DNA from: Nitrospirota bacterium
Lineage (GTDB): Bacteria > Nitrospirota > Thermodesulfovibrionia > Thermodesulfovibrionales > UBA6898
Assembly (NCBI GenBank): GCA_003252075.1
Contig: QKDO01000111.1
Location: forward strand, 1-35,837
DNA: 35,837 nucleotides
Reading direction: 5' to 3'
In this document: one piece after another, positions 7,790 to 14,875 of the stretch
Layout: each line of letters starts with the position of its first letter
Position numbering within the stretch: the first letter of the stretch is position 1
Notes under the pieces: generated by a model
What the model saw: only the letters and a program-made list of their open reading frames with translations
The model's database searches: none
Told to the model about the DNA's origin: nothing
Made by a program: the position numbers and the translations under genes

Positions 7790-9619
7790 ATGTCCAGGTT
7801 TTATGACGAAGTAGTTGTAGCAAGCGGAACCTCAGTGGAAATGTCACGGGATAAGAGCGGCAGGGCTAACCACGAATCTTCCCTTACCGATGACAGACCG
7901 GCAAGGTTCCAGAAGATCCGGACAGCAGGCATCGTCGTGCTCGGCCCGCTCTCAGGGTTGCTGTTCATATGCCTTCTGCCGCTGATGTCCCTGCTCATCG
8001 TTGTGACGCTTTTGTCAAAGATGGCATCTGCTTCGGACGTCATGCAATCTGAAGAGGCCGCGATGTGCATGGGTTGCCATGCAAGCCAGGATGTTGTCAA
8101 GACATTCGGGAACAAGGAAAAAATGTCCGTACACATCAGCGAGCGCCACTTCAAAGACAGCGTCCACAGCTTTCTAGCCTGCACGGGCTGTCACAGCAAG
8201 GTTTCCATGGACGATCACCCATCAGCGAAGTACGCGAGCAGAAGAGAATTTGCCGTCCAGATCTCACAAGCCTGCAAAGGGTGTCATAGCAACGAACAAC
8301 TCATGGTCAAGCCGATGCACCGGGCAGCCATAAGTCGCTCGAATGCACCGCCGTGCTCGGAATGCCATGGCTCCCACTCCATCAGGAAGTCTGCAGGATG
8401 GAAAGAAGCAGCAAGCACCTCTCAGTACTGTCTCACCTGCCACAAGAAAGATCTCAGCACATCAGTAAACGGGGAAACCCTCTCACTCATGATCGACGAA
8501 AAACTGTTGCGGGGGTCTGTCCACAGCAGTCACGAATGTTCCCATTGCCATAGCGAATACTCGAAGACGACTCATCCTCTCGGGGAGTTCAAGAACAAAC
8601 GCGAGCTGTCGATCGCCTTTTCGGGGGTTTGCAAAGGCTGTCACGCGGACAAGTATCAGCAGCATCAGGGCAGTATTCATGCGAGTCTGCTCAGGCAGGG
8701 CAACAGGAATGCGCCGGTCTGCACGGACTGTCACGGAGCGCATACGGTCGGGCCGAAGCTTCTGGCCGAGACCCTGAGCGGCACGCCCTGCAGGAAGTGC
8801 CACGAAAGCACCTTTGAGGCGTATAAAAGCAGTGTCCACGGCCAGGCAAAGATGAGCGGCAACACCCACGCTCCCATATGTTCTTCCTGCCACTCAGCTC
8901 ACCAGGTAAAGCCTGCACTCGCGTCGAGATCTCCCAAGGCAACCTGCTTCGGGTGCCACAAAGACGCAGCAGCCCTGCATAAAGAGTGGCTTCCGAATGC
9001 TGACCTGCATCTTGATGCTATCGCCTGTACCGCATGCCATGTTCCAGAGGCAGAGCACACGGTATATCTGCGGGTAACGGACAGCAAATCAGGGGCGAGC
9101 ATCGAGAAGGCAAAACTGAAGGAGTATCTGGGGTCGGGGTATAACGATCTGACAGGGGCCAGGGCTAACGGCCTTGATGACAAGAACCTCTGGGACGTGT
9201 ACCAGCAGCTGAGCGAAAGGAAATCGGCTGCCGGAATCACGGGGACGATCGGACTTCAGGACTGCAACAAGTCACACAGCCTTGCGTCCAAAAAATGGGC
9301 GGTCAGGCAATGTGACAGCTGCCATGACGCCAATTCTAAGTTCTTCAAGACCGTTGTAATGGCTATCATAGCCCCTGACGGTCATGAAGAGCATTATGCG
9401 GTGAACCGGGCAGTATTGGGTTCCGTCATCACCTTACTGCCGATCAATCAGTTCTATGCGATCGGCGGCACCAGGCTCAGGTTCCTGGACATTCTCGGGA
9501 TACTGATGGTGTTCGGCGGAATGTCGGTACCTATCGTGCATTTAACGCTGAGGTTCCTGACCATACCGATCAGGGAAGCGAAGCGACTGAATAAACTGAG
9601 AAGGGAGGGCCGGAGATGA
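7790..9619 (+). CDS. Membrane-anchored 13-heme c-type cytochrome
   Basis: A 609-residue protein with thirteen CxxCH motifs, the first at residues 93-97 and the last at 508-512. A fourteenth, degenerate CNKSH lies at 492-496. A 45-residue hydrophilic N terminus precedes a long hydrophobic segment (about 46-78) that acts as an uncleaved or late-cleaved signal anchor. A second hydrophobic helix at about 566-593 anchors the C terminus, followed by a basic tail. The heme domain must be periplasmic. The start is secured by AAAGGAGG at ideal spacing. The stop overlaps the start of the next gene (ATGA), a cytochrome b, so the two products are probably a complex that passes electrons between membrane quinol and a large periplasmic heme wire. 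Similar c-plus-b pairs occur in metal- and sulfur-cycling anaerobes. The terminal partner is unknown. Confidence 0.92.
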   Translation: MSRFYDEVVVASGTSVEMSRDKSGRANHESSLTDDRPARFQKIRTAGIVVLGPLSGLLFICLLPLMSLLIVVTLLSKMASASDVMQSEEAAMCMGCHASQDVVKTFGNKEKMSVHISERHFKDSVHSFLACTGCHSKVSMDDHPSAKYASRREFAVQISQACKGCHSNEQLMVKPMHRAAISRSNAPPCSECHGSHSIRKSAGWKEAASTSQYCLTCHKKDLSTSVNGETLSLMIDEKLLRGSVHSSHECSHCHSEYSKTTHPLGEFKNKRELSIAFSGVCKGCHADKYQQHQGSIHASLLRQGNRNAPVCTDCHGAHTVGPKLLAETLSGTPCRKCHESTFEAYKSSVHGQAKMSGNTHAPICSSCHSAHQVKPALASRSPKATCFGCHKDAAALHKEWLPNADLHLDAIACTACHVPEAEHTVYLRVTDSKSGASIEKAKLKEYLGSGYNDLTGARANGLDDKNLWDVYQQLSERKSAAGITGTIGLQDCNKSHSLASKKWAVRQCDSCHDANSKFFKTVVMAIIAPDGHEEHYAVNRAVLGSVITLLPINQFYAIGGTRLRFLDILGILMVFGGMSVPIVHLTLRFLTIPIREAKRLNKLRREGRR

Positions 9620-10251
9620 AAAAGATATATCTTCATCCCATGACGGTCAGGATCTGTCACTGGATAAACGCGTTCAGCTTTCTGGTACTCATCGTTACCG
9701 GTATCCAGATACGTTACCGCGATGTCATCAAGGTCACCTCGTTCAGAACGGCCGTTGATATTCACAACATCTTCGGGTTCATCCTGATCTTCAACTTCTG
9801 TCTATGGCTCATCTATTATCTGGTGTCCGGCAAGTTCAAGGTCTATATCCCCACATTCAGCCTCAAGGGTTTCGTTACGGGATGCATCCGGCAGGCCAGA
9901 TATTATGGGTACGGGATATTTGTGGGCGAGGAAAACCCTCACCACAGCACTCCGGACAACAAGTTCAATCCGATGCAGCAGGTGGCCTATCTGAACATCA
10001 TGGTGCTCTTTATCCCGCTGCAGATCATTACGGGCATCCTGCTGTGGGACCTGAAGGGGTTTGCCTACTGGATAGGCCTGGCCGGCGGCGTAAAGATCGT
10101 GGACTCGGTGCATGTGCTGCTTTATCTTTTCTTCACCTCGTTCCTTTTTGTCCATGTCTATCTTGCGACCCTTGGACATACGGTAGGGGAACATATTAAG
10201 GCGATGTTCACGGGGTATGAAGAGGTGCCGGAGCGCGGCCATTCACACTGA
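9616..10251 (+). CDS. Four-helix cytochrome b (cytochrome b561 / HyaC-like) subunit
   Basis: A 211-residue integral membrane protein with four transmembrane helices (about 18-36, 51-70, 124-146 and 165-187). Candidate heme b ligands are His15 (in CHW), His50, His166 and His180. The last two are 14 residues apart on one helix, as in the di-heme cytochrome b subunits of nickel-iron hydrogenases and formate dehydrogenases. It starts inside the stop of the 13-heme cytochrome gene, so translation is coupled. The inferred role is quinone-linked electron exchange with that cytochrome. No hydrogenase or dehydrogenase catalytic subunit is present nearby. Confidence 0.9.
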   Translation: MKKIYLHPMTVRICHWINAFSFLVLIVTGIQIRYRDVIKVTSFRTAVDIHNIFGFILIFNFCLWLIYYLVSGKFKVYIPTFSLKGFVTGCIRQARYYGYGIFVGEENPHHSTPDNKFNPMQQVAYLNIMVLFIPLQIITGILLWDLKGFAYWIGLAGGVKIVDSVHVLLYLFFTSFLFVHVYLATLGHTVGEHIKAMFTGYEEVPERGHSH

Positions 10252-10268
10252 TGCACCCATCTCTCTCA

Positions 10269-10291
10269 GGGGGAGGGCTCTGCCCTTCCCC
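10269..10291. terminator. Weak hairpin between convergent genes
   Basis: A GGGGAGGGC arm and a GCCCTTCCCC arm pair with one bulged base around a TCT loop, 17 bases after the cytochrome b stop. There is no T-tract on either strand, so termination here would be inefficient or factor-dependent. It lies between convergent genes, where a bidirectional element would be expected. Confidence 0.35.
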
Positions 10292-10347
10292 TGCTCATCC
10301 CTCAGCCACGCTGTCAGTGATTGAAAGGGTTGTTCTGTCTAGCTGAC

Positions 10348-10887
10348 TCAGATCCAGAATTCCGGATATTTCCTGGTTTTCGGGACGTTGTTTACCAGAA
10401 GCGCGATGACGAGCATGATGAGTGCCCCGCCGCCGGCGGGCATGAGCGCATAGAAATAGCCGAGGTTATGGATCTTTTCCCCGCCGATCACGGCGATGAG
10501 AGCGGTAGCCCCTCCCGGAGGGTGAAGGGTCTTTGTGGCATGCATGACGGCAATAGCCGTAGCGACAGCCACGGCAGAAGCGAACCACAAATGAGCATGG
10601 AACAGCTGATATGATGCAACTCCCACAACTGCCGAGAGGATATGTCCTCCGATCAGGTTCCGCGGCTGTGCCAGCGGACTCTTGATCGCGCCGTAGATAA
10701 GCACAGCAGATGCCCCGAAGGAGCCGATGATCATCAGAAGGTCTATCTTTTCAAAGATGTTTGCATTGACAAATGCAATGAAACCGATGCCGAGAAACGC
10801 TCCTAGCCATGACCAGACGATCTCCGACATGTTGACGCGGGGAGGGCTCTGCGTTGTACCCTTCATCTTCCGGAAATAGGCGTTCAT
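10348..10887 (-). CDS. HPP-family membrane protein
   Basis: A 179-residue protein with about four to five transmembrane helices and the family signature LHPPGGATAL in the second half, after HATK. HPP proteins are small integral membrane proteins; a cyanobacterial and chloroplast branch has been linked to nitrite transport. Here the start overlaps the stop of the upstream CBS-domain gene by four bases (ATGA), so the two are coupled and the CBS protein may gate or sense for it. Placement next to a nitric oxide reductase makes a nitrogen-oxide role tempting but unproven. Confidence 0.88.
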   Translation of the reverse strand: MNAYFRKMKGTTQSPPRVNMSEIVWSWLGAFLGIGFIAFVNANIFEKIDLLMIIGSFGASAVLIYGAIKSPLAQPRNLIGGHILSAVVGVASYQLFHAHLWFASAVAVATAIAVMHATKTLHPPGGATALIAVIGGEKIHNLGYFYALMPAGGGALIMLVIALLVNNVPKTRKYPEFWI

Positions 10888-11522
10888 GAAGCTGGTCCGG
10901 TACCGCCTCTGAGTAGCGGAGCCCGGATTATATCGGCCCGGGAAACAATACCTTTGAGGAGATTTGCGCGGTCAACGACAGGCACCCGGTTAATGCCCGT
11001 TTCTGCGAACAGCTCCATGATCCTGAAAAGCGGCATGTCCTCGGTCACGGTGACCGCGGGCGAGGTCATGATGTCCCCGGCCGTTTTCTGACGGATCGGT
11101 GCTGCAAGACATCCTTTCCCTTTCATGCATTCTGCGATGAGGGACATGACATGAATCCCATCCTGTGCACCCATGCGGGAAAGGAAATCTTTTTCAGAGA
11201 TAATGCCGATGACTGTTTTGTCCTCAGCCAGCACCGGCACGCCGGATATCCGCCTGTCTGCCATGAGTCCGGCCACTTCTTTCAAGTCGGTATTTTTACG
11301 TACGGTATACACCTCTGCTGTCATGATATCGCGTGCTTTCACTGCCCCGGAAATGCGCTCTACGGCATGCTTATAGGCGAAGCGGAAAACCTCCTTCAGA
11401 TCACCAGGCGTGATATCCAGGTATCCGGGGATATCTTTCATCGCCGCAAAGATGTCACTGTCCGAAATGTCGGCCGGGACCATGAAAAGCTTGTTGCCGG
11501 AGGGTGTGTTTTCAGGTGCCAT
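10884..11522 (-). CDS. Tandem CBS-domain protein
   Basis: A 212-residue cytoplasmic protein. After a mostly helical N-terminal region of about 60 residues come two CBS motifs. The first begins at the ARDIMTAEVYTV segment and contains GVPVLAEDKTVIGIISEKDFL. The second begins at AGDIMTSPAVTVTED and ends with RVPVVDRANLLKGIVSRADII. CBS pairs bind adenosine nucleotides and regulate partner proteins. The ATG at 11522 was preferred over a TTG at 11546 because AGGAG lies about ten bases upstream. It is coupled to the HPP gene by a 4-base overlap. It is divergent from norC, and the shared upstream region holds an FNR-like dyad. Confidence 0.9.
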   Translation of the reverse strand: MAPENTPSGNKLFMVPADISDSDIFAAMKDIPGYLDITPGDLKEVFRFAYKHAVERISGAVKARDIMTAEVYTVRKNTDLKEVAGLMADRRISGVPVLAEDKTVIGIISEKDFLSRMGAQDGIHVMSLIAECMKGKGCLAAPIRQKTAGDIMTSPAVTVTEDMPLFRIMELFAETGINRVPVVDRANLLKGIVSRADIIRAPLLRGGTGPAS

Positions 11523-11589
11523 GGGTATGCTTCTCCTGCTGTTCAAAGGGATGTGTTGTCATGAACAGCTTACCCGGAAAACGGGTCGA

Positions 11590-11609
11590 GACATATGATA
11601 TATGTCATG
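11590..11609 (+). promoter_or_regulatory. FNR/DNR-like dyad upstream of norC
   Basis: TATGAT (11594-11599), four bases, then GTCATG (11604-11609) gives TGAT-N4-GTCA, one change from the Fnr-family core TGAT-N4-ATCA. The same DNA also holds a 7-bp perfect dyad with a 3-base spacer (11590-11596 with 11600-11606). If the FNR-like centre is at -41.5, transcription would start at about 11643, giving a 21-base leader containing the ribosome site of norC. The fitting -10, TAAGGT at 11631-11636, is poor. It could also serve the divergent CBS gene. Confidence 0.5.
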
Positions 11610-11663
11610 GCTTTCCTCTTTTTTGACCGGTAAGGTAAATCAGCATATTGAAGGAGGTGTTCG

Positions 11664-12335
11664 ATGAGTAACAAAGCAGCGCGGAATCTCTTTATTCTCG
11701 GTAGTCTCTTTTTCTTCGCGATCTTTCTCGGGCTTACCTATGACACCATGGGAAAGCTGGACAAGCGGGCCCCGGAGATCACGGAACAGGTAAACGCGGG
11801 CAAGATGGTCTGGCACAAGTACGACTGCATCGGGTGCCATACGATCCTGGGCAATGGGTCTTACTTTGCGCCAGACCTGACCAAGGCCACTGAACGGAAG
11901 CCAAAGGGATATCTGAAACGGTTCCTCATGGACCCGAAGTCAGCCAACCCAAACGCATCAATGCCGAAACTCGGCATCCGCGACGAGGAGGCTGATGACC
12001 TTATAGCATTCCTTGATTGGAACTCCAAAGTGGACACGAACGGCTGGCCACCGAAACCGATCCTGGCAGCAGCCGGAGGAGTCGCGGGGAAAGAGCTGAC
12101 AGAAGGGCAGAAGTTGTATCAATCCCTCGGCTGCGCTGCATGCCACTTGATCGATGGTATCGGCGGTACGACCGGACCCGAACTTACCACCGTCGGTGCT
12201 CGCAGGGATCGCGCCTGGCTTATAGGCCATTTCAAGAACCCTGAGGAGTATGTCAAGAACTCGGCAATGCCGAAGGTCGAGGCTCCTGAAGCAGATATCG
12301 AAAAACTGGCCGATTACATGATCACACTGAAATAG
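11664..12335 (+). CDS. norC: Nitric oxide reductase cytochrome c subunit, with an added second cytochrome c domain
   Basis: A 223-residue protein. One N-terminal transmembrane anchor (about 8-28) is followed by a NorC-type domain with KYDCIGCHTILGNGSYFAPDL; heme motif CIGCH is at 55-59 and likely axial Met100 lies in ASMPKLGI. After a Pro/Ala-rich linker (about 128-143) there is a second class I cytochrome c domain with CAACH at 157-161 and candidate Met202. Ordinary NorC is about 150 residues with a single heme c, so this is an extended di-heme form. It passes electrons from periplasmic donors to NorB. AAGGAGGTG precedes the ATG, and norB follows 11 bases later. No norD or norQ follows. Confidence 0.9.
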   Translation: MSNKAARNLFILGSLFFFAIFLGLTYDTMGKLDKRAPEITEQVNAGKMVWHKYDCIGCHTILGNGSYFAPDLTKATERKPKGYLKRFLMDPKSANPNASMPKLGIRDEEADDLIAFLDWNSKVDTNGWPPKPILAAAGGVAGKELTEGQKLYQSLGCAACHLIDGIGGTTGPELTTVGARRDRAWLIGHFKNPEEYVKNSAMPKVEAPEADIEKLADYMITLK

Positions 12336-12346
12336 GAGGTGGTGAA

Positions 12347-13738
12347 ATGAGCATAAAATACCAAAGTCAGAAGATCGCCGAATACTTTTATACGTTCGCT
12401 GTTGTGCTGTTCCTGGTCCAGGTGGTCGTGGGCATCATCGCAGCTTTGCAGTTCATCTGGCCGAGCTTCTTCATCCTTAACTTCAATACCATCCGTACCC
12501 TGCATATCAATGCCCTTGTTGTCTGGCTGCTCACCGGCCTGATGGGTGCTACGTACTATGTAGTTCCCGAAGAGTCCGAGACTGAGCTCTGGAGTCTCCC
12601 TCTTGCAAAGCTCCAGTTCTGGGCAACTGTTGTTGCCATTACCGCTGTTGTGCTCGGGTATATCTGGATGGGCCTGAATCCTCAGGCGAACAGCCCTATA
12701 ATGGGCATTACGCCCCTGAACGAGGGCAGGGAATATATCGAGGCACCACGGTGGGCAGATGTCCTCATCGTCATCTCGGTCCTGCTCTTCCTTTTTATCA
12801 ATTTCATGACCATGCTGAAGACGAAGAAATGGACCGGCATACAGGGCACGCTGATAGGCGGTCTCACGGTGCTTGCCCTTATGTATCTTCCGGGGATGTT
12901 TTACACCAAGAGCATGGTGAAGGACCAGTTCTGGTGGTGGTGGGTGGTGCACCTCTGGGTTGAAGGCGCATGGGAGGTCATTGCAGGAGCTCTGCTTGCA
13001 TTCATGCTCATGAAGGTTGTCGGCGCACGGAGAGAGGTCGTTGAAAAATGGATGTATATCGAAGTGGGCTTTGTCATGTTCACCGGCATACTCGGCACGG
13101 GCCATCATTATTACTGGATCGGTACCCCTGGCTACTGGCTCTGGGTCGGCGGCATCTTCAGCTCCCTTGAGCCGCTGCCGCTGCTCTTTATGGTATGGGA
13201 TGCCTTCAGGACAACGCGCGAGGCACGAAATGTTGAAAACAGGGCGGGTCTCTACTATACGGTTGCGCACGCGATATTCAATTTCGTCGGTGCCGGGTTG
13301 TGGGGTGTCATCCATACGCTTCCGCAGATCAACAAGTGGACTCACGGCACGCAGATCACGACAGCACACGGACATCTCGCTTTCTATGGCGCGTATGTGC
13401 TGCTGGTACTGGCTATGATCTATATAACGCTGCCGGCTATACGCGGGGTGAAGGCGTTCAATGCCTCACGTGCATTCCAGTCGTTCTGGTGGATGACGAT
13501 CTCCATGGTCTTCATTGTCCTCACGATAACCGGCGCAGGCATGGTGCAGGTATATATGGAACGGCTGATGGGGCTTGATTATGTTGCGGTCAAGGCGAAC
13601 TACAACATGTGGTTCTGGATCCTGCGGGCAATATTCGGTGTAGGCTTCCTGATCGGTGTCGGTATCTTTGTCATTGACTTCTTCAGGCTGGGCAAAGAAC
13701 CCGCACCTGCAGTTACTGCAGCACCGGAACGGTTATAA
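12347..13738 (+). CDS. norB: Nitric oxide reductase catalytic subunit (cNOR type)
   Basis: A 463-residue heme-copper-oxidase-superfamily protein with twelve transmembrane helices; Pseudomonas NorB is about 466 residues. It reduces two NO to N2O at a heme b3-FeB centre in the inner membrane. Metal ligands can be placed by motif: His53 (LHINALVVW) and His343 for low-spin heme b, His341 for heme b3 (HGHLAFYGAY), and His202 (VVHLWVEG), His253 and His254 (GTGHHYYWIG) for FeB. The NOR-specific glutamates Glu206, Glu210 (WVEGAWE) and Glu275 (SSLEPLP) are all present. Together these indicate a true NO reductase rather than an oxygen reductase, with none of the active-site substitutions of the NO dismutase group. 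AGGAGGTG precedes the ATG. Confidence 0.96.
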   Translation: MSIKYQSQKIAEYFYTFAVVLFLVQVVVGIIAALQFIWPSFFILNFNTIRTLHINALVVWLLTGLMGATYYVVPEESETELWSLPLAKLQFWATVVAITAVVLGYIWMGLNPQANSPIMGITPLNEGREYIEAPRWADVLIVISVLLFLFINFMTMLKTKKWTGIQGTLIGGLTVLALMYLPGMFYTKSMVKDQFWWWWVVHLWVEGAWEVIAGALLAFMLMKVVGARREVVEKWMYIEVGFVMFTGILGTGHHYYWIGTPGYWLWVGGIFSSLEPLPLLFMVWDAFRTTREARNVENRAGLYYTVAHAIFNFVGAGLWGVIHTLPQINKWTHGTQITTAHGHLAFYGAYVLLVLAMIYITLPAIRGVKAFNASRAFQSFWWMTISMVFIVLTITGAGMVQVYMERLMGLDYVAVKANYNMWFWILRAIFGVGFLIGVGIFVIDFFRLGKEPAPAVTAAPERL

Positions 13739-13749
13739 CCATCTGCATG

Positions 13750-13778
13750 ACAGGGGCGGTTGCGACCGCCCCTGTTTT
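13750..13778 (+). terminator. Intrinsic terminator of norCB
   Basis: An 11-bp perfect stem (13750-13760 with 13765-13775) with a TGCG loop is followed by TTTT. It starts 12 bases after the norB stop and ends just before the start chosen for the next gene, so norCB forms its own transcription unit with possible read-through. Confidence 0.9.
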
Positions 13779-13794
13779 CGGGTATCATGGCAAC

Positions 13795-14718
13795 ATGAAG
13801 AAGCTTATGGTTTATTTCTTTTTCTGTGTTCTCCTGACCTCTCCCCATGCTTCAGCTACAACCGATTATGCCCGCCAGACAGGGTTTGAATGCAAGGTCT
13901 GTCATGTTGACGCAATAGGCGGGGGCCCCCTCACAAAGGCAGGAGAACAGTTCATGGATGACATGAAAAGCAAGGGGCTGTACCGTCCCCTCAAGACCTC
14001 CCAGAAGATCGTCCGATTCATCATCGGCTATGTCCATCTCCTTACGGCAATAGCCTGGCTCGGCACAATTCTTTATGTGCATATACTCCTTAAGCCTGCA
14101 TATGCCGCAAAAGGACTGCCAAAAGGAGAACTGGTTCTGGGATGGATGTCCATGATCGTTCTTGCGGTCACCGGAACGCTGCTCAGTATTGCGAGGATCC
14201 CGTCTTGGGGCGTACTGTTGACAACCCGCTTCGGCGTCCTGCTGAGCATCAAGATCGCGCTTTTTCTTATCATGCTGACAACAGCGGTCATCGTGACGCT
14301 TTTTGTCGGGCCGCGGCTGAGGCGGAGCCTCACGGTGAGGAGAACGGCAGAGGGCAGGGCATTGGGCGGAGAAGCGCATATGACGCCTGAAGAGCTTTCC
14401 CATTGCGACGGCAAAGAGGGAAGACCTGCCTATATCGCATATGCAGGAATGATCTATGATGTGACAACGAGCCGGCTCTGGAAGGGCGGCAGCCACGCAC
14501 GAAAACATCTCGCCGGCAATGACCTGACTGCCGCCCTCAAAACCGCTCCTCACGGAGAAGAAAAAGTGATTGCCATGAAACCCGTTGGTGAACTGAGCAC
14601 TACTGCGGAGAAGGCTGAAAAACCGTTTCATGAAAAGCTGTTTTATTTCTTTGCCTATATGAACCTTATCTTCGTCTTCCTTCTTGTCTTTGTCATTGCC
14701 CTGATGCGCTGGTGGTAG
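13795..14718 (+). CDS. Fusion membrane protein: monoheme cytochrome c, CopD-like four-helix domain and cytochrome b5-like domain
   Basis: A 307-residue protein from the ATG at 13795. A frame from 13747 exists, but its extra codons run through the norB terminator and hide the signal peptide. Order of parts: signal peptide (1-21); short cytochrome c segment with CKVCH at 33-37; three to four helices (about 72-172) resembling the CopD/DUF2269 membrane domain, with His81 and His96 as possible heme or metal ligands; a cytochrome b5-like heme/steroid-binding domain (about 196-267) with MTPEELSHCDGKEGRPAYIA and candidate ligands His234, His238 and His253; and a C-terminal helix (282-304). It therefore probably carries c-type and b-type hemes on both faces of a membrane core. 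The combination next to norCB suggests electron delivery or a redox sensor. No close Shine-Dalgarno sequence is visible. Confidence 0.8.
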   Translation: MKKLMVYFFFCVLLTSPHASATTDYARQTGFECKVCHVDAIGGGPLTKAGEQFMDDMKSKGLYRPLKTSQKIVRFIIGYVHLLTAIAWLGTILYVHILLKPAYAAKGLPKGELVLGWMSMIVLAVTGTLLSIARIPSWGVLLTTRFGVLLSIKIALFLIMLTTAVIVTLFVGPRLRRSLTVRRTAEGRALGGEAHMTPEELSHCDGKEGRPAYIAYAGMIYDVTTSRLWKGGSHARKHLAGNDLTAALKTAPHGEEKVIAMKPVGELSTTAEKAEKPFHEKLFYFFAYMNLIFVFLLVFVIALMRWW

Positions 14719-14721
14719 CAC

Positions 14722-14737
14722 TATGATCTGCATCATA
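14722..14737 (+). promoter_or_regulatory. FNR-like site, perfect dyad
   Basis: TATGAT-CTGC-ATCATA is a perfect inverted repeat with the Fnr-family core TGAT-N4-ATCA. Its centre (14729.5) lies 41.5 bases upstream of A14771, and TAACAT (14759-14764) occupies exactly the -12 to -7 position of that start. This is class II activator geometry. The only thing downstream before the next gene is a terminator hairpin, hence the small-RNA proposal. Confidence 0.6.
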
Positions 14738-14770
14738 TTATTTCCGGAAGCCTGCAGGTAACATGGAGTC

Positions 14771-14836
14771 ATAATATTGTTGTCCCCGGCTGCCTGGGAA
14801 CCCCCTCCAACGTAGTACCAGGCAGCCATCTTTTTT
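14771..14836 (+). ncRNA. Candidate FNR-controlled small RNA
   Basis: The predicted transcript of about 66 nt starts 41.5 bases from the centre of the FNR-like dyad at 14722-14737 and ends in an intrinsic terminator. It has a short 5' single strand, then a 10-bp stem with a 20-base loop carrying CCCCCTCC (14801-14808), which is complementary to Shine-Dalgarno-like GGAGGGGG. C-rich loops of this sort are used by RoxS/RsaE-type small RNAs that respond to NO or respiration in Firmicutes. The alternative is that this is simply the 3' end of the preceding mRNA. Proposal by inference only. Confidence 0.3.
14788..14836 (+). terminator. Intrinsic terminator with a large C-rich loop
   Basis: Arms 14788-14797 and 14818-14827 form a perfect 10-bp stem around a 20-base loop. 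After ATC comes TTTTTT (14831-14836). It ends the triple-domain cytochrome transcript and/or the proposed small RNA. The loop is unusually long for a terminator. Confidence 0.8.
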
Positions 14837-14875
14837 CCCTGCTGCAGCGGATCCGGCCTTTCTATTCCTGCTGCT

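Noticed and set aside
12314-13375. A 353-codon open frame antisense to norB
   Set aside because: It is the mirror of a well-supported norB gene. Its product is rich in His/Glu/Asp as expected from antisense of membrane-protein codons, and it has no domain or ribosome site.
13747-13794. Upstream ATG extending the triple-domain protein by 16 residues
   Set aside because: The extra codons coincide with the norB terminator hairpin and would mask a clear signal peptide.
13852-14829. A 325-codon open frame antisense to the triple-domain cytochrome
   Set aside because: It is a shadow of the + strand gene, which has a signal peptide, heme motif and membrane helices. The antisense product has no recognisable features and starts in the terminator hairpin.
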